From assembly GCA_030826885.1 (NCBI GenBank), contig JAUUDF010000045.1, forward strand, positions 1-64,000: a DNA stretch of 64,000 nucleotides, given 5' to 3'. The notes under the pieces are model-generated. The model ran no database searches and had not been told where the DNA came from. It saw nothing but the letters and a program-made list of their open reading frames with translations. This document shows, in pieces, positions 1 to 8,686 of the stretch (positions are counted from its first letter, which is position 1; every line of letters starts with the position of its first letter). This DNA is from Sulfurovum sp. (GTDB lineage Bacteria > Campylobacterota > Campylobacteria > Campylobacterales > Sulfurovaceae). The position numbers were made by a program, and so were the translations under genes.

Positions 1-367
1 CTTCTACTTTTCTGGTAGATACACCTTTGAGATAGCTCTCCACGATCATGGAGACGAGGGCTTTGTCGATCCGGGAATAGTTCTCAAAGAGTTTTGTTTC
101 AAACTTACCGCTTCTGGCATAGGGACGTAACAGATTCAATTGACCCAGTGTTGTCTTTAGTTGTCGTTCCTTGTATCCGTTGCGATAATCTTTTCTCTCT
201 TCATTGCGTTCATGACGACCTGCGCCAATAAAGGACTCAAACTCCTTTTCCAATATGGCATTGAGGATCTTCTCACCTATCTGTCTGAAGCCTTCTGTTT
301 TATTGGCAATCAATAGAGGTGCCAACTCCTGTAGATCAAACTCTATCTTATTTTCTTTTACTTCCAT
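1..367 (-). CDS. IS256-family transposase, N-terminal part (cut by window edge)
   Basis: The frame is open from ATG at 367 to the window edge (122 residues), so it is missing from the ORF track. It encodes the N-terminal region of a Mutator/IS256 transposase, with the typical segments FIGAGRHERNEERKDYRNGY, a TTLGQLNLLRPYARSGKF-like stretch and IVESYLKGVSTRKVE. The DDE catalytic residues would lie downstream, outside the window. It catalyses cut-and-paste or circle transposition of the element. An SD (AAAAAGGAAT) precedes the start. Whether the full gene is intact cannot be judged here. Confidence 0.9.
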   Translation of the reverse strand, partial: MEVKENKIEFDLQELAPLLIANKTEGFRQIGEKILNAILEKEFESFIGAGRHERNEERKDYRNGYKERQLKTTLGQLNLLRPYARSGKFETKLFENYSRIDKALVSMIVESYLKGVSTRKVE

Positions 368-434
368 TGCTATGATTCCTTTTTCTTTTTATCATAGCTG
401 ATTTGGAATTTATAGAAATATTTTTACGCTACCA
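1..434 (-). mobile_element. IS256-family insertion sequence, 5' part
   Basis: This is the transposase-proximal end of an IS256 (Mutator-type) element; the rest lies beyond the window start. The transposase start and its SD (AAAAAGGAAT) sit about 60 bp inside the element end. The outer boundary is inferred from where LVIVD-repeat coding resumes (about 435) and from a terminal-repeat-like stretch containing TAAAAATATTTCTATAAATT. The far end is not visible, so a target duplication cannot be checked, and the exact boundary is uncertain by about 15 bp. Confidence 0.75.
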
Positions 435-1190
435 GGGCTTAAAATTATAGATATTTCCAATTCTTCAACTCCTAAATTTATTGGTAGTTACGAGATTACT
501 AGAGGAACTATCCTTGGTGTGAGTGTAGTCGGAAACTATGCTTATCTGGCAACCGGTGATAGTGGGCTACAGATAATAAATATATTTAATCCTTCAGAGC
601 CTATACTTATGGGTACATATGACACTGATGGATATGCCAGTGGTGTGAGTGTCATAGGAAATTATGCCTATGTAGCAGATGGTAATGAAGGTCTTCAGAT
701 TATAAACATATCTAACCCTTCAGCGCCTATCTTGATGGTTACATATGACACTATTGGATATGCTTATGATGTGAGTGTTATAGGAAATTATGCCTATGTG
801 GCTGATGGTTCAGGTGGACTAAGTATTATCAAGGTAAAGATGACAGACACAGACACAGATAACGACGGCATTTCCGATGTGTATGAAATTACCTTGGGCT
901 TTGATCCTTTCGATGCCAACTCTAAACCGCTTGACAGTGATGCCGACGGTACGCCGGATGCATTGGATGAAGACGATGACAACGATGGCATCAGTGACCG
1001 TGATGAAGCCGCTGCTCTGGGGTTCAACCCCCGTAATCCTTCAGACGGACTGGCCGATGCTGATGGGGACGGTTTCTCCAATGCATTGGAGTTTAGTTTG
1101 GGTACAAATCTGAACAGTGCTAAGGACAAACCTGTCTGGGCACCTGTAATGATGGGTGGCATTGTCATGTTCATACCGGGAAAAGTGTAA
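435..1190 (+). pseudogene. LVIVD-repeat / TSP3-like calcium-binding surface protein, 5'-truncated by IS
   Basis: The coding frame runs upstream of the GTG at 519 to about 435, reading GLKIIDISNSSTPKFIG before it meets the insertion sequence, so the gene lacks its signal peptide and N-terminal repeats. What remains is about three LVIVD-type beta-propeller repeats (GLQIINISNPSAPILM and similar), then a thrombospondin type-3-like Asp-rich stretch (DTDTDNDGISD, DSDADGTPDALDEDDDNDG) and a hydrophobic C-terminal tail. Such proteins are secreted or surface-exposed and bind calcium. The remnant is probably untranslated, or makes an unexported fragment. Confidence 0.75.
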
Positions 1191-1233
1191 AGCACAGCTG
1201 TGCTTTCACTGCAATACACGTTTTACGCCATCC

Positions 1234-2337
1234 CTATATCTCCCCTTCCATAAAACCTTCAAAGATTCTTGTTACCAGTGCAATGCGTTCCTCGAAACTC
1301 TGTTTGCTTGCGCGTTCGTGGACGGTATGGTCACCGTCACCGTAAGGCCCCCAGCCGTCGAGGGTAGGAACGCCTGCGGAGGCGATGATGTTGGCATCGC
1401 TTACGCCGCCGCGTTTTTCGGTGGGTAGGGTTACTTTGCAGTAGGTTTCAATGTGTTGGATGAAATCTGCCTGTGCTTTGGTGGGCTGCATCACGTCACG
1501 CTGAATGCCTCCCGAGAGGGTCGAGACGGTGCCTTTGACATAGGAGGTGTTGACAATCTCGTCTATGGCGGCGAGTACACGGTCACGCTCATCGGTGGAG
1601 GTGTAGCGCAGTTCGAATGTCAGGTGTGCTTTGGGAGAGATGGTGTTGGCGCCGATGCCGCCTTCGATTTTGCCTACATTGACGGTGGTCTCTTTGGCAA
1701 GGTCTGTAAGTGCTACGAGTTTCTGGAGTTTGACGGCAGCTTCGAGGTTGGCATCGGCCCCCTTGTCGTAGTGGTTCCCCGCATGCGCGGCAATGCCTTC
1801 GATGTCGATAAAAAAGGTACCTACCCCCTTGCGGCCGATGACCACCTCATTGTGCACCCCGGCAGCTTCAAAGACCATACAGCAGTCGTACTCCTCTGCC
1901 AGTTTTTCCGAAAGATGCTTGCTGTCATCACTGCCGGTCTCTTCGTCACTGACGAGCAGAAAATCGATGTTGTAGATCTTCCCACAGTTCTCATGAATGT
2001 TGCGCAGGGCGCAGAGTGCAACATAATTGCCGCCTTTCATGTCGCAGACACCGGGGCCGTAGACCCATTCGCTGTTTTCTTTGAATGTCTCAAAGGTACC
2101 GGGAGGGAAGACGGTGTCAAGATGGCCCAGAAGCAGCATCTTTCTATCCTCTCTCTGCGGGCTTGTCAGATGGAGATGGTCTCCTATGTTCTCTCTGGGG
2201 TAGCGGGTAAGGGTGTAGCCGATCTGCTCCAGCCAGTAGGCGAAGATCTCCCCATTTTGGTCTACGCCTTCCTTGTTCTTCGTCCATGAGTTGATCTCGA
2301 TGATCTTTTTGAGTTCCGTAAAGTCCATAACCGTCAT
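1234..2337 (-). CDS. M20-family zinc metallopeptidase (carboxypeptidase G2/ArgE-like)
   Basis: A cytosolic M20 di-zinc peptidase of about 367 residues. Visible metal and catalytic motifs are LGHLDTVF (first His and the catalytic Asp), CDMKGG (bridging Asp), SDEETGS (general-base Glu pair) and a C-terminal GDGDHTVHE (last His). The central GIAAHAG segment belongs to the dimerisation lid domain. The layout fits glutamate carboxypeptidase / acetylornithine deacetylase relatives that trim acyl- or peptidyl-amino acids. The substrate cannot be assigned. Two starts are possible, GTG/ATG at 2337 or ATG at 2328 (MDFTEL); the AGGAAGG upstream is better spaced for the second. It is divergent from the ATP-grasp operon across 105 bp. 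Confidence 0.85.
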   Translation of the reverse strand: MTVMDFTELKKIIEINSWTKNKEGVDQNGEIFAYWLEQIGYTLTRYPRENIGDHLHLTSPQREDRKMLLLGHLDTVFPPGTFETFKENSEWVYGPGVCDMKGGNYVALCALRNIHENCGKIYNIDFLLVSDEETGSDDSKHLSEKLAEEYDCCMVFEAAGVHNEVVIGRKGVGTFFIDIEGIAAHAGNHYDKGADANLEAAVKLQKLVALTDLAKETTVNVGKIEGGIGANTISPKAHLTFELRYTSTDERDRVLAAIDEIVNTSYVKGTVSTLSGGIQRDVMQPTKAQADFIQHIETYCKVTLPTEKRGGVSDANIIASAGVPTLDGWGPYGDGDHTVHERASKQSFEERIALVTRIFEGFMEGEI

Positions 2338-2354
2338 CCCTTCCTATTGTCTGT

Positions 2355-2360
2355 TATAAT
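2355..2360 (+). promoter_or_regulatory. Probable -10 box for the ATP-grasp operon
   Basis: A consensus TATAAT lies in the divergent intergenic region with an SD-like AAGGA ten bases before the ATG at 2443. The intervening 80 bases are very AT-rich. No convincing -35 hexamer is seen, as is usual for this group. Confidence 0.4.
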
Positions 2361-2442
2361 CTTGTTATATTTAAATTATGTTCTGAAGATATTTTAATAA
2401 AATATAGTAAAATAGGAGATTAAAAAAAGCAAGGACAGCTGT

Positions 2443-3363
2443 ATGGGAAGAAAAATAGGTATGTGGATGTACCAGAACGGTGGTGGTGACAAAATTGAAG
2501 AGAAGATGGTCAAAAAGCTCAAAGAGCGGGGCATAGAGAGTGTTACGGGTCTGAATCTCAGACATGCCATTGCGAAGAAAGGGCACATCTACCATGGCAA
2601 ACGCAAAGTAGACAAACTCGATCTGTTTTTCTCCTACAATGCAGGTGAACAGACACAGTATCAGGTCTTTTTGTATCAGGCACTTTCACGTGTTATTCCT
2701 ACAATAAACTCCTATGAAGCATTTGCGCTGACCGAGGACAAGTTTCAAACCTCCTATCTGCTGCAGCAGCACGGTGTAGCTACATCAGAGTTTCAACTCT
2801 GTCACAGGGACGATACGGAGCATCTAAACCGCAATATGAAAAAGTGGAAGAAAATGGTTTACAAGCCTACAGACGGATGGGGCGGTGTCGGACTGACCAA
2901 AATAGAGAGTCAGGAGACACTGGATATGCTGCTGCCTTTCCTTAACCAGACGGATCTTCGCTTTTTCTATGTAGAGAAGTTCGTCAAATATGACAACACA
3001 GACTACCGTGTCGATGTGGTCGATGGCAAGTTCGTAGGGTGTTATGGCAGAAAGGCGAGCAAGAGAGACTGGCGTACCAACGTAACCAGCGGAGGATCGG
3101 TCTTTAAACGTGAGCCCAATGACGAGGTGGTCAACCTGGCACTCAAAGCGGCAAAAGTATGCGGTGCGGACATTGCGGGGGTAGATATTATCTACGATCA
3201 GGAGCGTGAGGAATATGTCGTGCTGGAGGTGAACGGTATTCCGGCATTCGCTACGCCTGAGCAGGAGAAGATGGGGTTGGACTTTAATGAGCTTAAAATA
3301 GACCTGATTGTCGATCTTGTAGACCGTAAAACAAAAAAGAAAAATAAAAAGGAAACCAAATGA
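2443..3363 (+). CDS. ATP-grasp amidoligase-like protein (RimK/YheC-D type)
   Basis: A 306-residue cytosolic protein with an N-terminal pre-ATP-grasp domain (to about residue 100) and an ATP-grasp fold. Visible features are the nucleotide-binding lysine and glycine loop (VYKPTDGWGGVGL), the lid region and the Mg-binding end motif VVLEVNGIPAF with the canonical Glu-x-Asn. Family knowledge: these enzymes activate a carboxylate as acyl phosphate and join it to an amine, often adding amino acids to a peptide or protein. It overlaps the next ATP-grasp gene by 4 bp (ATGA), so the two are co-translated. Substrate unknown; the M14 peptidase downstream suggests a peptide tail that can be removed. Confidence 0.85.
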   Translation: MGRKIGMWMYQNGGGDKIEEKMVKKLKERGIESVTGLNLRHAIAKKGHIYHGKRKVDKLDLFFSYNAGEQTQYQVFLYQALSRVIPTINSYEAFALTEDKFQTSYLLQQHGVATSEFQLCHRDDTEHLNRNMKKWKKMVYKPTDGWGGVGLTKIESQETLDMLLPFLNQTDLRFFYVEKFVKYDNTDYRVDVVDGKFVGCYGRKASKRDWRTNVTSGGSVFKREPNDEVVNLALKAAKVCGADIAGVDIIYDQEREEYVVLEVNGIPAFATPEQEKMGLDFNELKIDLIVDLVDRKTKKKNKKETK

Positions 3364-4793
3364 GTAAAAAAAAGACAAAACAGAAACTGCCCAGACTCGG
3401 ACTGCTCTATCTTGACCATGTACTGCGCTTTTTTGACAAAAGCAACTTCAAAGGGTGGCCTGACAAAATAGAAACAGTCGTATACCATTGGAAAAACGAC
3501 AAAGAGCGTTTCATCAAAGAGGTAAAACGCAAGAAGATCGATGTACTCATTGGGAACATCCCGGCAACGGCATATGAGACCTTCCGTGAAATTGCAAGGG
3601 AACTGCCGCATGTGCAGTTTATTCCGTCGCTCGATACGCAGTTTTCCAACAAATCCAAAGAGAATGTCACCCGCTTTGCATGGAAATATGACATTCCTGT
3701 TCCGAAAACCTATATTTTTTACGACCATGAGAAAGCGGAACGTTTTATCGACTCGACGACATTTCCAAAGATCATCAAAAAAAGTTACGGCCCGTCCAAC
3801 TATGGCGGTTACTTTGTACACAAGGTAGACTCGGCGCAGGAGGCACACAATCTGTTGGCGCAAAAGAAATACCACCCGGTCTATATGCAGGATTTCGTTC
3901 CGATGCAGGCCGATGTACGTGTCATGCTGATTGGCCACAAACCTGTCTGTGCCTTCTGGAGACGTCCGCCTGAGGGCGAGTGGCTGACAAACACCTCACA
4001 GGGTGGAAGCATCGACTACATGAACGTGCCCAAAGAGCTGCTCGACCTTGCCGTGAAGGTCTCAAAGGCTGCCAATGCCGAATACTGGGCGTGTGATGTG
4101 GCAGTGGGAGAAGACGGCAAATACCGCATTCTTGAATGTGCGACCGCATTTGCCGCATTCCCGTACATCCGTGACTGGATCGGACAGTACCTGATGTGGA
4201 AGTTCTCGGATGGAAGGTTCCCGTTGCCGAACATGCCGCTGTACAACTGGGAAGAGCTGGGTAAGATGGACTCCAGTGTACTGCGTACCCTGCGCTACAT
4301 TACATTCGGGCGCTATACACCAAGTTATGACGGTGCCTACTTCCTCGACTCCAAAACGAAGGTGACAGAGGAGGGTGAAGTGTACCTGCATGAGCTGGAT
4401 GAACGCTACCCGGTGCTTAACACCTATACCCGCACAAAAGAGGAGTGGCCAAGCGAGAAGTGGAACTTTCAGGACAACTACGGCAAGACAGTAAGAAAGG
4501 TGCATGCTCAAAGCAACCCTGAGTACAAAGAGGAGGGCGATGAGTCTTCCGAAGCCCAGGAGCAGGAGCAGATGATAGAACTTTCCGAAAAAAAGGTAAA
4601 AAAGCTCTTGACTTCGGTTGAAGGGATCGGCAAGAAAAAGGCAGAAAAAATAATGGACAAGTTCGATACGGCAGAACTGGTGCATGCACTCGAAACCGCG
4701 CCGGAGAAGATAGGCGAAGAGCTGTCGTGGTTTAAGAAGAAGTTTACCAAAAGACTGCTCAAAGCCTGGGAAGCATTTAAAGAAAAACTGTAG
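3360..4793 (+). CDS. ATP-grasp protein with C-terminal helix-hairpin-helix domain
   Basis: 477 residues. Residues about 1-95 form a pre-ATP-grasp domain and 95-290 an ATP-grasp core (IIKKSYGPSNYGG as glycine loop; YRILECATAFAAF as Mg-binding end). Here the usual Glu-x-Asn of the family reads Glu-Cys-Ala, so one metal ligand is altered. After a linker (300-400) comes a HhH tail, LLTSVEGIGKKKAEKIM followed by a second helical hairpin, the type that binds nucleic acid backbones. This fusion is uncommon in my knowledge. It forms an operon with the intact ATP-grasp upstream. It may act as a heterodimeric partner or be adapted to a substrate bound to nucleic acid. Function is inference only. Confidence 0.8.
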   Translation: MSKKKTKQKLPRLGLLYLDHVLRFFDKSNFKGWPDKIETVVYHWKNDKERFIKEVKRKKIDVLIGNIPATAYETFREIARELPHVQFIPSLDTQFSNKSKENVTRFAWKYDIPVPKTYIFYDHEKAERFIDSTTFPKIIKKSYGPSNYGGYFVHKVDSAQEAHNLLAQKKYHPVYMQDFVPMQADVRVMLIGHKPVCAFWRRPPEGEWLTNTSQGGSIDYMNVPKELLDLAVKVSKAANAEYWACDVAVGEDGKYRILECATAFAAFPYIRDWIGQYLMWKFSDGRFPLPNMPLYNWEELGKMDSSVLRTLRYITFGRYTPSYDGAYFLDSKTKVTEEGEVYLHELDERYPVLNTYTRTKEEWPSEKWNFQDNYGKTVRKVHAQSNPEYKEEGDESSEAQEQEQMIELSEKKVKKLLTSVEGIGKKKAEKIMDKFDTAELVHALETAPEKIGEELSWFKKKFTKRLLKAWEAFKEKL

Positions 4794-4823
4794 CATCATA
4801 GGCGGTCTGTTAACGGATTTTGG

Positions 4824-4829
4824 TATAAT
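4824..4829 (+). promoter_or_regulatory. Extended -10 promoter for the M14 peptidase gene
   Basis: TGGTATAAT, an extended -10, lies 35 bases before the ATG at 4864. The spacer contains a GCCGCC..GCGG mini-inverted repeat. The M14 gene may therefore be transcribed both from the ATP-grasp operon promoter and from its own. Confidence 0.5.
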
Positions 4830-4863
4830 GCCGCCTCAAAAAAAGCGGTAAAAGGCGTAAGCG

Positions 4864-7443
4864 ATGAAAAACCAGTATATGTCCTACCAGGAGAGTCTTG
4901 AATTCCTGCATAAGATGGAAAAAGAGTTTCCTGATCTGATTGAAGTAATCAAGATCGGTACGACCTATGAAGGGCGTGACATTGTGTTGGCAAAGATTTC
5001 CGAAAATGTGGAAAAAGCCGATGAAAAACCGGCGATGCTCTATACTGGAACCATCCATGCCCGTGAGTGGATCGGCCATGAACTTGCTCTGGAGTTCATC
5101 AAGTATGTTGCCACAAACCGGCATGTCAATCCGGTACTTGAAAAAGCGCTGGAAGAGTCGACACTCTACATGGTTCCCTGTCTTAACCCAGACGGTTACG
5201 AGTACTCCCGAAAACACTTTTCTTTTTGGCGAAAAAACCGGAGAAAAAACTATGACGGTACCTACGGTGTCGATTTGAACCGTAACTTCTCCATAGGATT
5301 CAAGAAAATCAAAGACACTACATCCAATGTCTATGGCGGCGAAGAGCCCTTTTCAGAGGCAGAAACACGTGCCATCAAGGAGTTTGTCGACGCTCATGAG
5401 AACATTACCATAGCGCTGGATTACCATTCACAGGGGAATGTCTTCTTCCCTGCACACAAGTTCAAACATGAAGCCGAAATTGACGGTACAGACATGAATG
5501 TGATCGCGGCAAATATGAACGATGAATTTGAAAAGGTAACCGGAAGAAAGTACGGTATTCACCGCGGCAAGCCGCCTGCAGCGCTCATTAGCGGAAGCGG
5601 ACGGGAATACTACTACTCCAGGGGGATCAAAGCGCTTGTTGTCGAGGTAGGTACGAAGAACATTCCCGACTATATGAAGAGTATGAGCAGTAGCATCCAT
5701 GAGAACATTCCCGCACTTGTACGTACCTTTTCGGAGGTGGTCAACTACTCGGAGTATGCGCCAAGAAGGGTTGACGAGTTTATGGTCGAGTCTGTAGAGG
5801 ATACAAGCGTAACACTGGCATGGAAGTATGAAAAACGTGACGATATATTTTTCGAAATCTACCGCAGTACCAAGGACAAAGATGCTTGTAACGAGCGTAC
5901 GAGGGTAGGTATTACAGGAGAACAGAGTTTTAAAGACACCGACCTTGAAAGTTCGACGACATACCACTATACGATACGTGCAGTGAGCAAAAAAAGCGGT
6001 TACGCATCGGCGTTCGCACCGGTGGTCAAGGCACGTACCGCACTGGCTGAAGATGAATTTTTCCGTTTTCTCTTCGCTACCAAGGAGGGAACGGGCTATG
6101 TGGGACAGTACACACAGGAGAGCAACCGTTCACACTTCGGGCTAAACTCGCTCTTTGTCGGTATTAATAAACGTAAAGGCATTTGTGATGCGGTGGTCAG
6201 CTTTGACCTGAGCAGTCTGCCGGAGAATGCCGTCATTAAATCGGCACGGTTCTATCTCTATCCGATGAACCGTGTCGGTGCGAAGATCGAAAAGTTCGGG
6301 CAGTGGGACTTGAGCCTTCTGGAGCACGGCAGTTTCAGTGAGATCAGTGACTTTGACGAGATAGAGAATGCCAGAGCAAAAGGGATCATCGGTCAGGCGA
6401 TCAAGTCACGTCAGCTGACACAGGGCATCTGGAACTTCTGGGAGTTCTCGCAAAGAGAGTGTCAGATGCTTCAGGAAGAGATAGCCAACAAACAGGCAGT
6501 TTTCCGTATTGACGGGCCGAAGTATCTGCCTGACGGAGAAGACAGCCAGATGATGCAGTTTGACATCGGTTACGGCAAGTTCGGTGGCGGTATCCACTAC
6601 CGTCCGATGCTTGATGTCAAATATACAATCGAGAACGAAAAGATCAAACTGCCTATGCAGACCTTTGCTACTATCAGTAAAGAGGGTATTGAGGAGCAGA
6701 CACTCAAAAGCGGTTTCGATGCTGAGGGTGAAAAGGTCTATGGATATCTCAACTTCGACCTTTCACAGCTTCCTGAACACGACAAGACAATGATCATCCA
6801 GTGTGCGTTACGCATTCGTAACAAAAATATATTTAAAAAGAAGTCTGATGTGCGTTTTTATGTAGAACTGGTTGAACTTGATGAGGTTGGTAGCTACGTA
6901 GATATCAAAAACCGTGAGAAGATCGAATATATCGGCTACGAAGTGGCTGAGTCCGATTTGAATGCCAAAGAGTATCAGTACTTTAATTTCGATACACTCT
7001 CCAGACAGGTACTCGATCAGATGCATCAGGAGGGCAAGCCACTCAAACTGGTCATCAAGCCGACATCTGCACTGGGAGTCAAACAGCGTATTATCGAATG
7101 GATGGACGATGCAGAACTGGTAGTCAAGTATATTCCAAAGCGCCGCAATCCGCCCGCTTCGGTCAAAAACCTGAAAATAAGCAAAGAGAAAAGTATGATC
7201 AAGCTCAGTTGGGACAAAGTGCTCGATGAGAATGTCAAAGGCTATTATGTGGTACGTAACAGCTTCCATCCGCCACGTCATTTCATGGACGGTGTGAAGC
7301 TCTATGGTGGACAAGATACATGGACCTATGACAACTTTGCCTCTTTCGATACGGAAAAGTATTATGCGGTCTTTGCCTATGATGAAGTGCCGAACTTTTC
7401 GGAAGCAACAGTGGTACGGTATGATCCTTTGGAGAAGTACTAA
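4864..7443 (+). CDS. M14 zinc carboxypeptidase with FN3 and DNRLRE/jelly-roll modules, no signal peptide
   Basis: 859 residues. The M14 catalytic domain spans about 1-290: HAREWIGHE holds the zinc His and Glu, YHSQG the second zinc His, VDLNRNF the substrate-binding Asn-Arg, and VVEVGT the catalytic Glu. All key residues are present. Next come an FN3 domain (about 292-385), two beta-rich segments resembling DNRLRE/disaggregatase jelly rolls (about 390-580 and 590-755) and a second FN3 (about 770-859). The N-terminus is charged with no signal peptide, unlike most modular M14 enzymes. Placed 70 bp after two ATP-grasp ligases, it is the natural candidate for removing what they add. Polyglutamyl or similar tails are a guess from tubulin-deglutamylase relatives. 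Confidence 0.85.
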   Translation: MKNQYMSYQESLEFLHKMEKEFPDLIEVIKIGTTYEGRDIVLAKISENVEKADEKPAMLYTGTIHAREWIGHELALEFIKYVATNRHVNPVLEKALEESTLYMVPCLNPDGYEYSRKHFSFWRKNRRKNYDGTYGVDLNRNFSIGFKKIKDTTSNVYGGEEPFSEAETRAIKEFVDAHENITIALDYHSQGNVFFPAHKFKHEAEIDGTDMNVIAANMNDEFEKVTGRKYGIHRGKPPAALISGSGREYYYSRGIKALVVEVGTKNIPDYMKSMSSSIHENIPALVRTFSEVVNYSEYAPRRVDEFMVESVEDTSVTLAWKYEKRDDIFFEIYRSTKDKDACNERTRVGITGEQSFKDTDLESSTTYHYTIRAVSKKSGYASAFAPVVKARTALAEDEFFRFLFATKEGTGYVGQYTQESNRSHFGLNSLFVGINKRKGICDAVVSFDLSSLPENAVIKSARFYLYPMNRVGAKIEKFGQWDLSLLEHGSFSEISDFDEIENARAKGIIGQAIKSRQLTQGIWNFWEFSQRECQMLQEEIANKQAVFRIDGPKYLPDGEDSQMMQFDIGYGKFGGGIHYRPMLDVKYTIENEKIKLPMQTFATISKEGIEEQTLKSGFDAEGEKVYGYLNFDLSQLPEHDKTMIIQCALRIRNKNIFKKKSDVRFYVELVELDEVGSYVDIKNREKIEYIGYEVAESDLNAKEYQYFNFDTLSRQVLDQMHQEGKPLKLVIKPTSALGVKQRIIEWMDDAELVVKYIPKRRNPPASVKNLKISKEKSMIKLSWDKVLDENVKGYYVVRNSFHPPRHFMDGVKLYGGQDTWTYDNFASFDTEKYYAVFAYDEVPNFSEATVVRYDPLEKY

Positions 7444-7531
7444 CGATACGGAAAGTTCATGTCCGTCAAAGAGGGATCAAAAAAATAAATTTAAATTAAG
7501 AAATAAAATAATTTTATTTTAAATAATAGTA

Positions 7532-7575
7532 GTGTACACTATATTAAGAGCCCGGATAGTAAGGAGGGTGTACAC
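7532..7575 (+). promoter_or_regulatory. Paired GTGTACACTAT repeats before the PAS-GGDEF gene
   Basis: The 8-bp palindrome GTGTACAC occurs at 7532-7539 and again at 7568-7575, both followed by TAT. The centres are 36 bp apart. The second copy fills the gap between the SD (AAGGAGGG) and the ATG at 7577. They could be operators for one regulator, or in RNA the self-complementary copies could pair and close the start site. Confidence 0.4.
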
Positions 7576-7576
7576 T

Positions 7577-8616
7577 ATGCAAGAGAAAAACTACGAAGCG
7601 CTCATTGCTGAGAACAAGGCGTTAAAGCGCCTCATATTCCAGTTCAAGAATCTACTTGACTCCATTCCCGATCCGGTTTTTATGAAAGATGAAAAACTGC
7701 GGTGGATCTACGGAAACCCTGTCATACTCAACCTTTACAGCATTGACAAAGACAACTATGTAGGCAAAACCGAAGATCAGCTGCTTCCTGAAGAGTTCGC
7801 GGCCTCATGCATGGAGAGTGACCGTCTGGCTGTAGAGCGGGGCGGCATCAGTAAATCTGAAGAGCGCGCTCGGGATGCTGACGGGAAAATTCATTTTATG
7901 AAGTTTTCAAGGTTCCCTCCTATGACCATAAGACAGGAGAATTTACCGGACTCATTGGCATTGGCCGTGATATTACAGAGCGCAAAGAAGCGCTTGAAGC
8001 ACTTGAACAGGAGAACAGAAGAAGCAAAGAGAACGAGATTCAGCTTGCGCATCTTAGTAAAACACTAGAAGAGCAGGTTTGGCTGCGTACACGCGAGCTT
8101 GAACGTCAGAAACAGCAGGCTGAAACACTCTCCTATACCGACATGCTTACCGGTCTGAACAATCGGCGTGCCTTTTTCGAAAAAAGCGCTGTCATCGATG
8201 TCAACTCACGCAACAGAGACTGTGGCTATGCTGTCATTATTATCGACATCGATTACTTCAAAAAGATTAATGATGCCCATGGCCATGCAGTTGGGGATGA
8301 AGTACTTAAACTGTTGGGAAGGTGTCTTAAGAGCCATCTTCGGGCAACAGACATTGAAGGGCGCATTGGCGGTGAAGAGTTTGCTGTTACACTGGTTGAC
8401 ACCACGCTTGAACAGGCAAAGATGATTGCAGAAAAACTCTGTGCGGCCATACGAAAGCTCTCACTGAAGGCCTATCCGCATCTTAAAATCACTGTCAGCT
8501 GCGGGGTGAGTGTCTTTACACGCGCAAGCAAGCGTTTTGCCGATATTCTCGAAAAAGCAGACGAGGCACTCTACAGGGCAAAAAGTGCAGGAAGGGACTG
8601 TGTGGTTGCCATTTGA
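7577..8616 (+). pseudogene. PAS-GGDEF diguanylate cyclase, single-base frameshift
   Basis: The start ATG at 7577 has a strong SD (AAGGAGGG). Residues about 20-125 form a PAS domain (LLDSIPDPVFMKDEKLRWIY). At the run of four T at 7894-7897 the frame breaks; adding one base gives HFYEVFKVPSYDHKTGEFTG, the expected PAS end, a coiled-coil linker and a GGDEF domain (YTDMLTGLNNRRAF; active site GGEEF; inhibitory-site RATD five residues before it). Restored length is about 346 residues. The enzyme would make cyclic di-GMP in response to a cytosolic ligand. Either a recent inactivation or a sequencing error in a short T-run. Confidence 0.85.
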
Positions 8617-8637
8617 ATGTCATGTTGGCAAAGGTAT

Positions 8638-8658
8638 ATAGGAGTATTTAACTCCTAT
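8638..8658 (+). terminator. 8-bp inverted repeat between the GGDEF and LRV genes
   Basis: ATAGGAGT-ATTTA-ACTCCTAT is a perfect 8-bp stem with a 5-base loop, followed by TTAAAA. It may end transcription of the GGDEF gene or serve as an operator, since the LRV-gene -10 box lies 17 bases further on. Confidence 0.4.
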
Positions 8659-8674
8659 TTAAAAGGCTCTGTGC

Positions 8675-8680
8675 TATACT
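8675..8680 (+). promoter_or_regulatory. Extended -10 six bases before the LRV gene start
   Basis: TGCTATACT is an extended -10. Only six bases separate it from the ATG at 8687, so transcription would begin at or next to the start codon, giving a leaderless mRNA. No SD is present, which agrees. Confidence 0.5.
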
Positions 8681-8686
8681 TGATGC

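Noticed and set aside
1453-2289. 278-aa plus-strand ORF
   Set aside because: Antisense shadow of the M20 peptidase.
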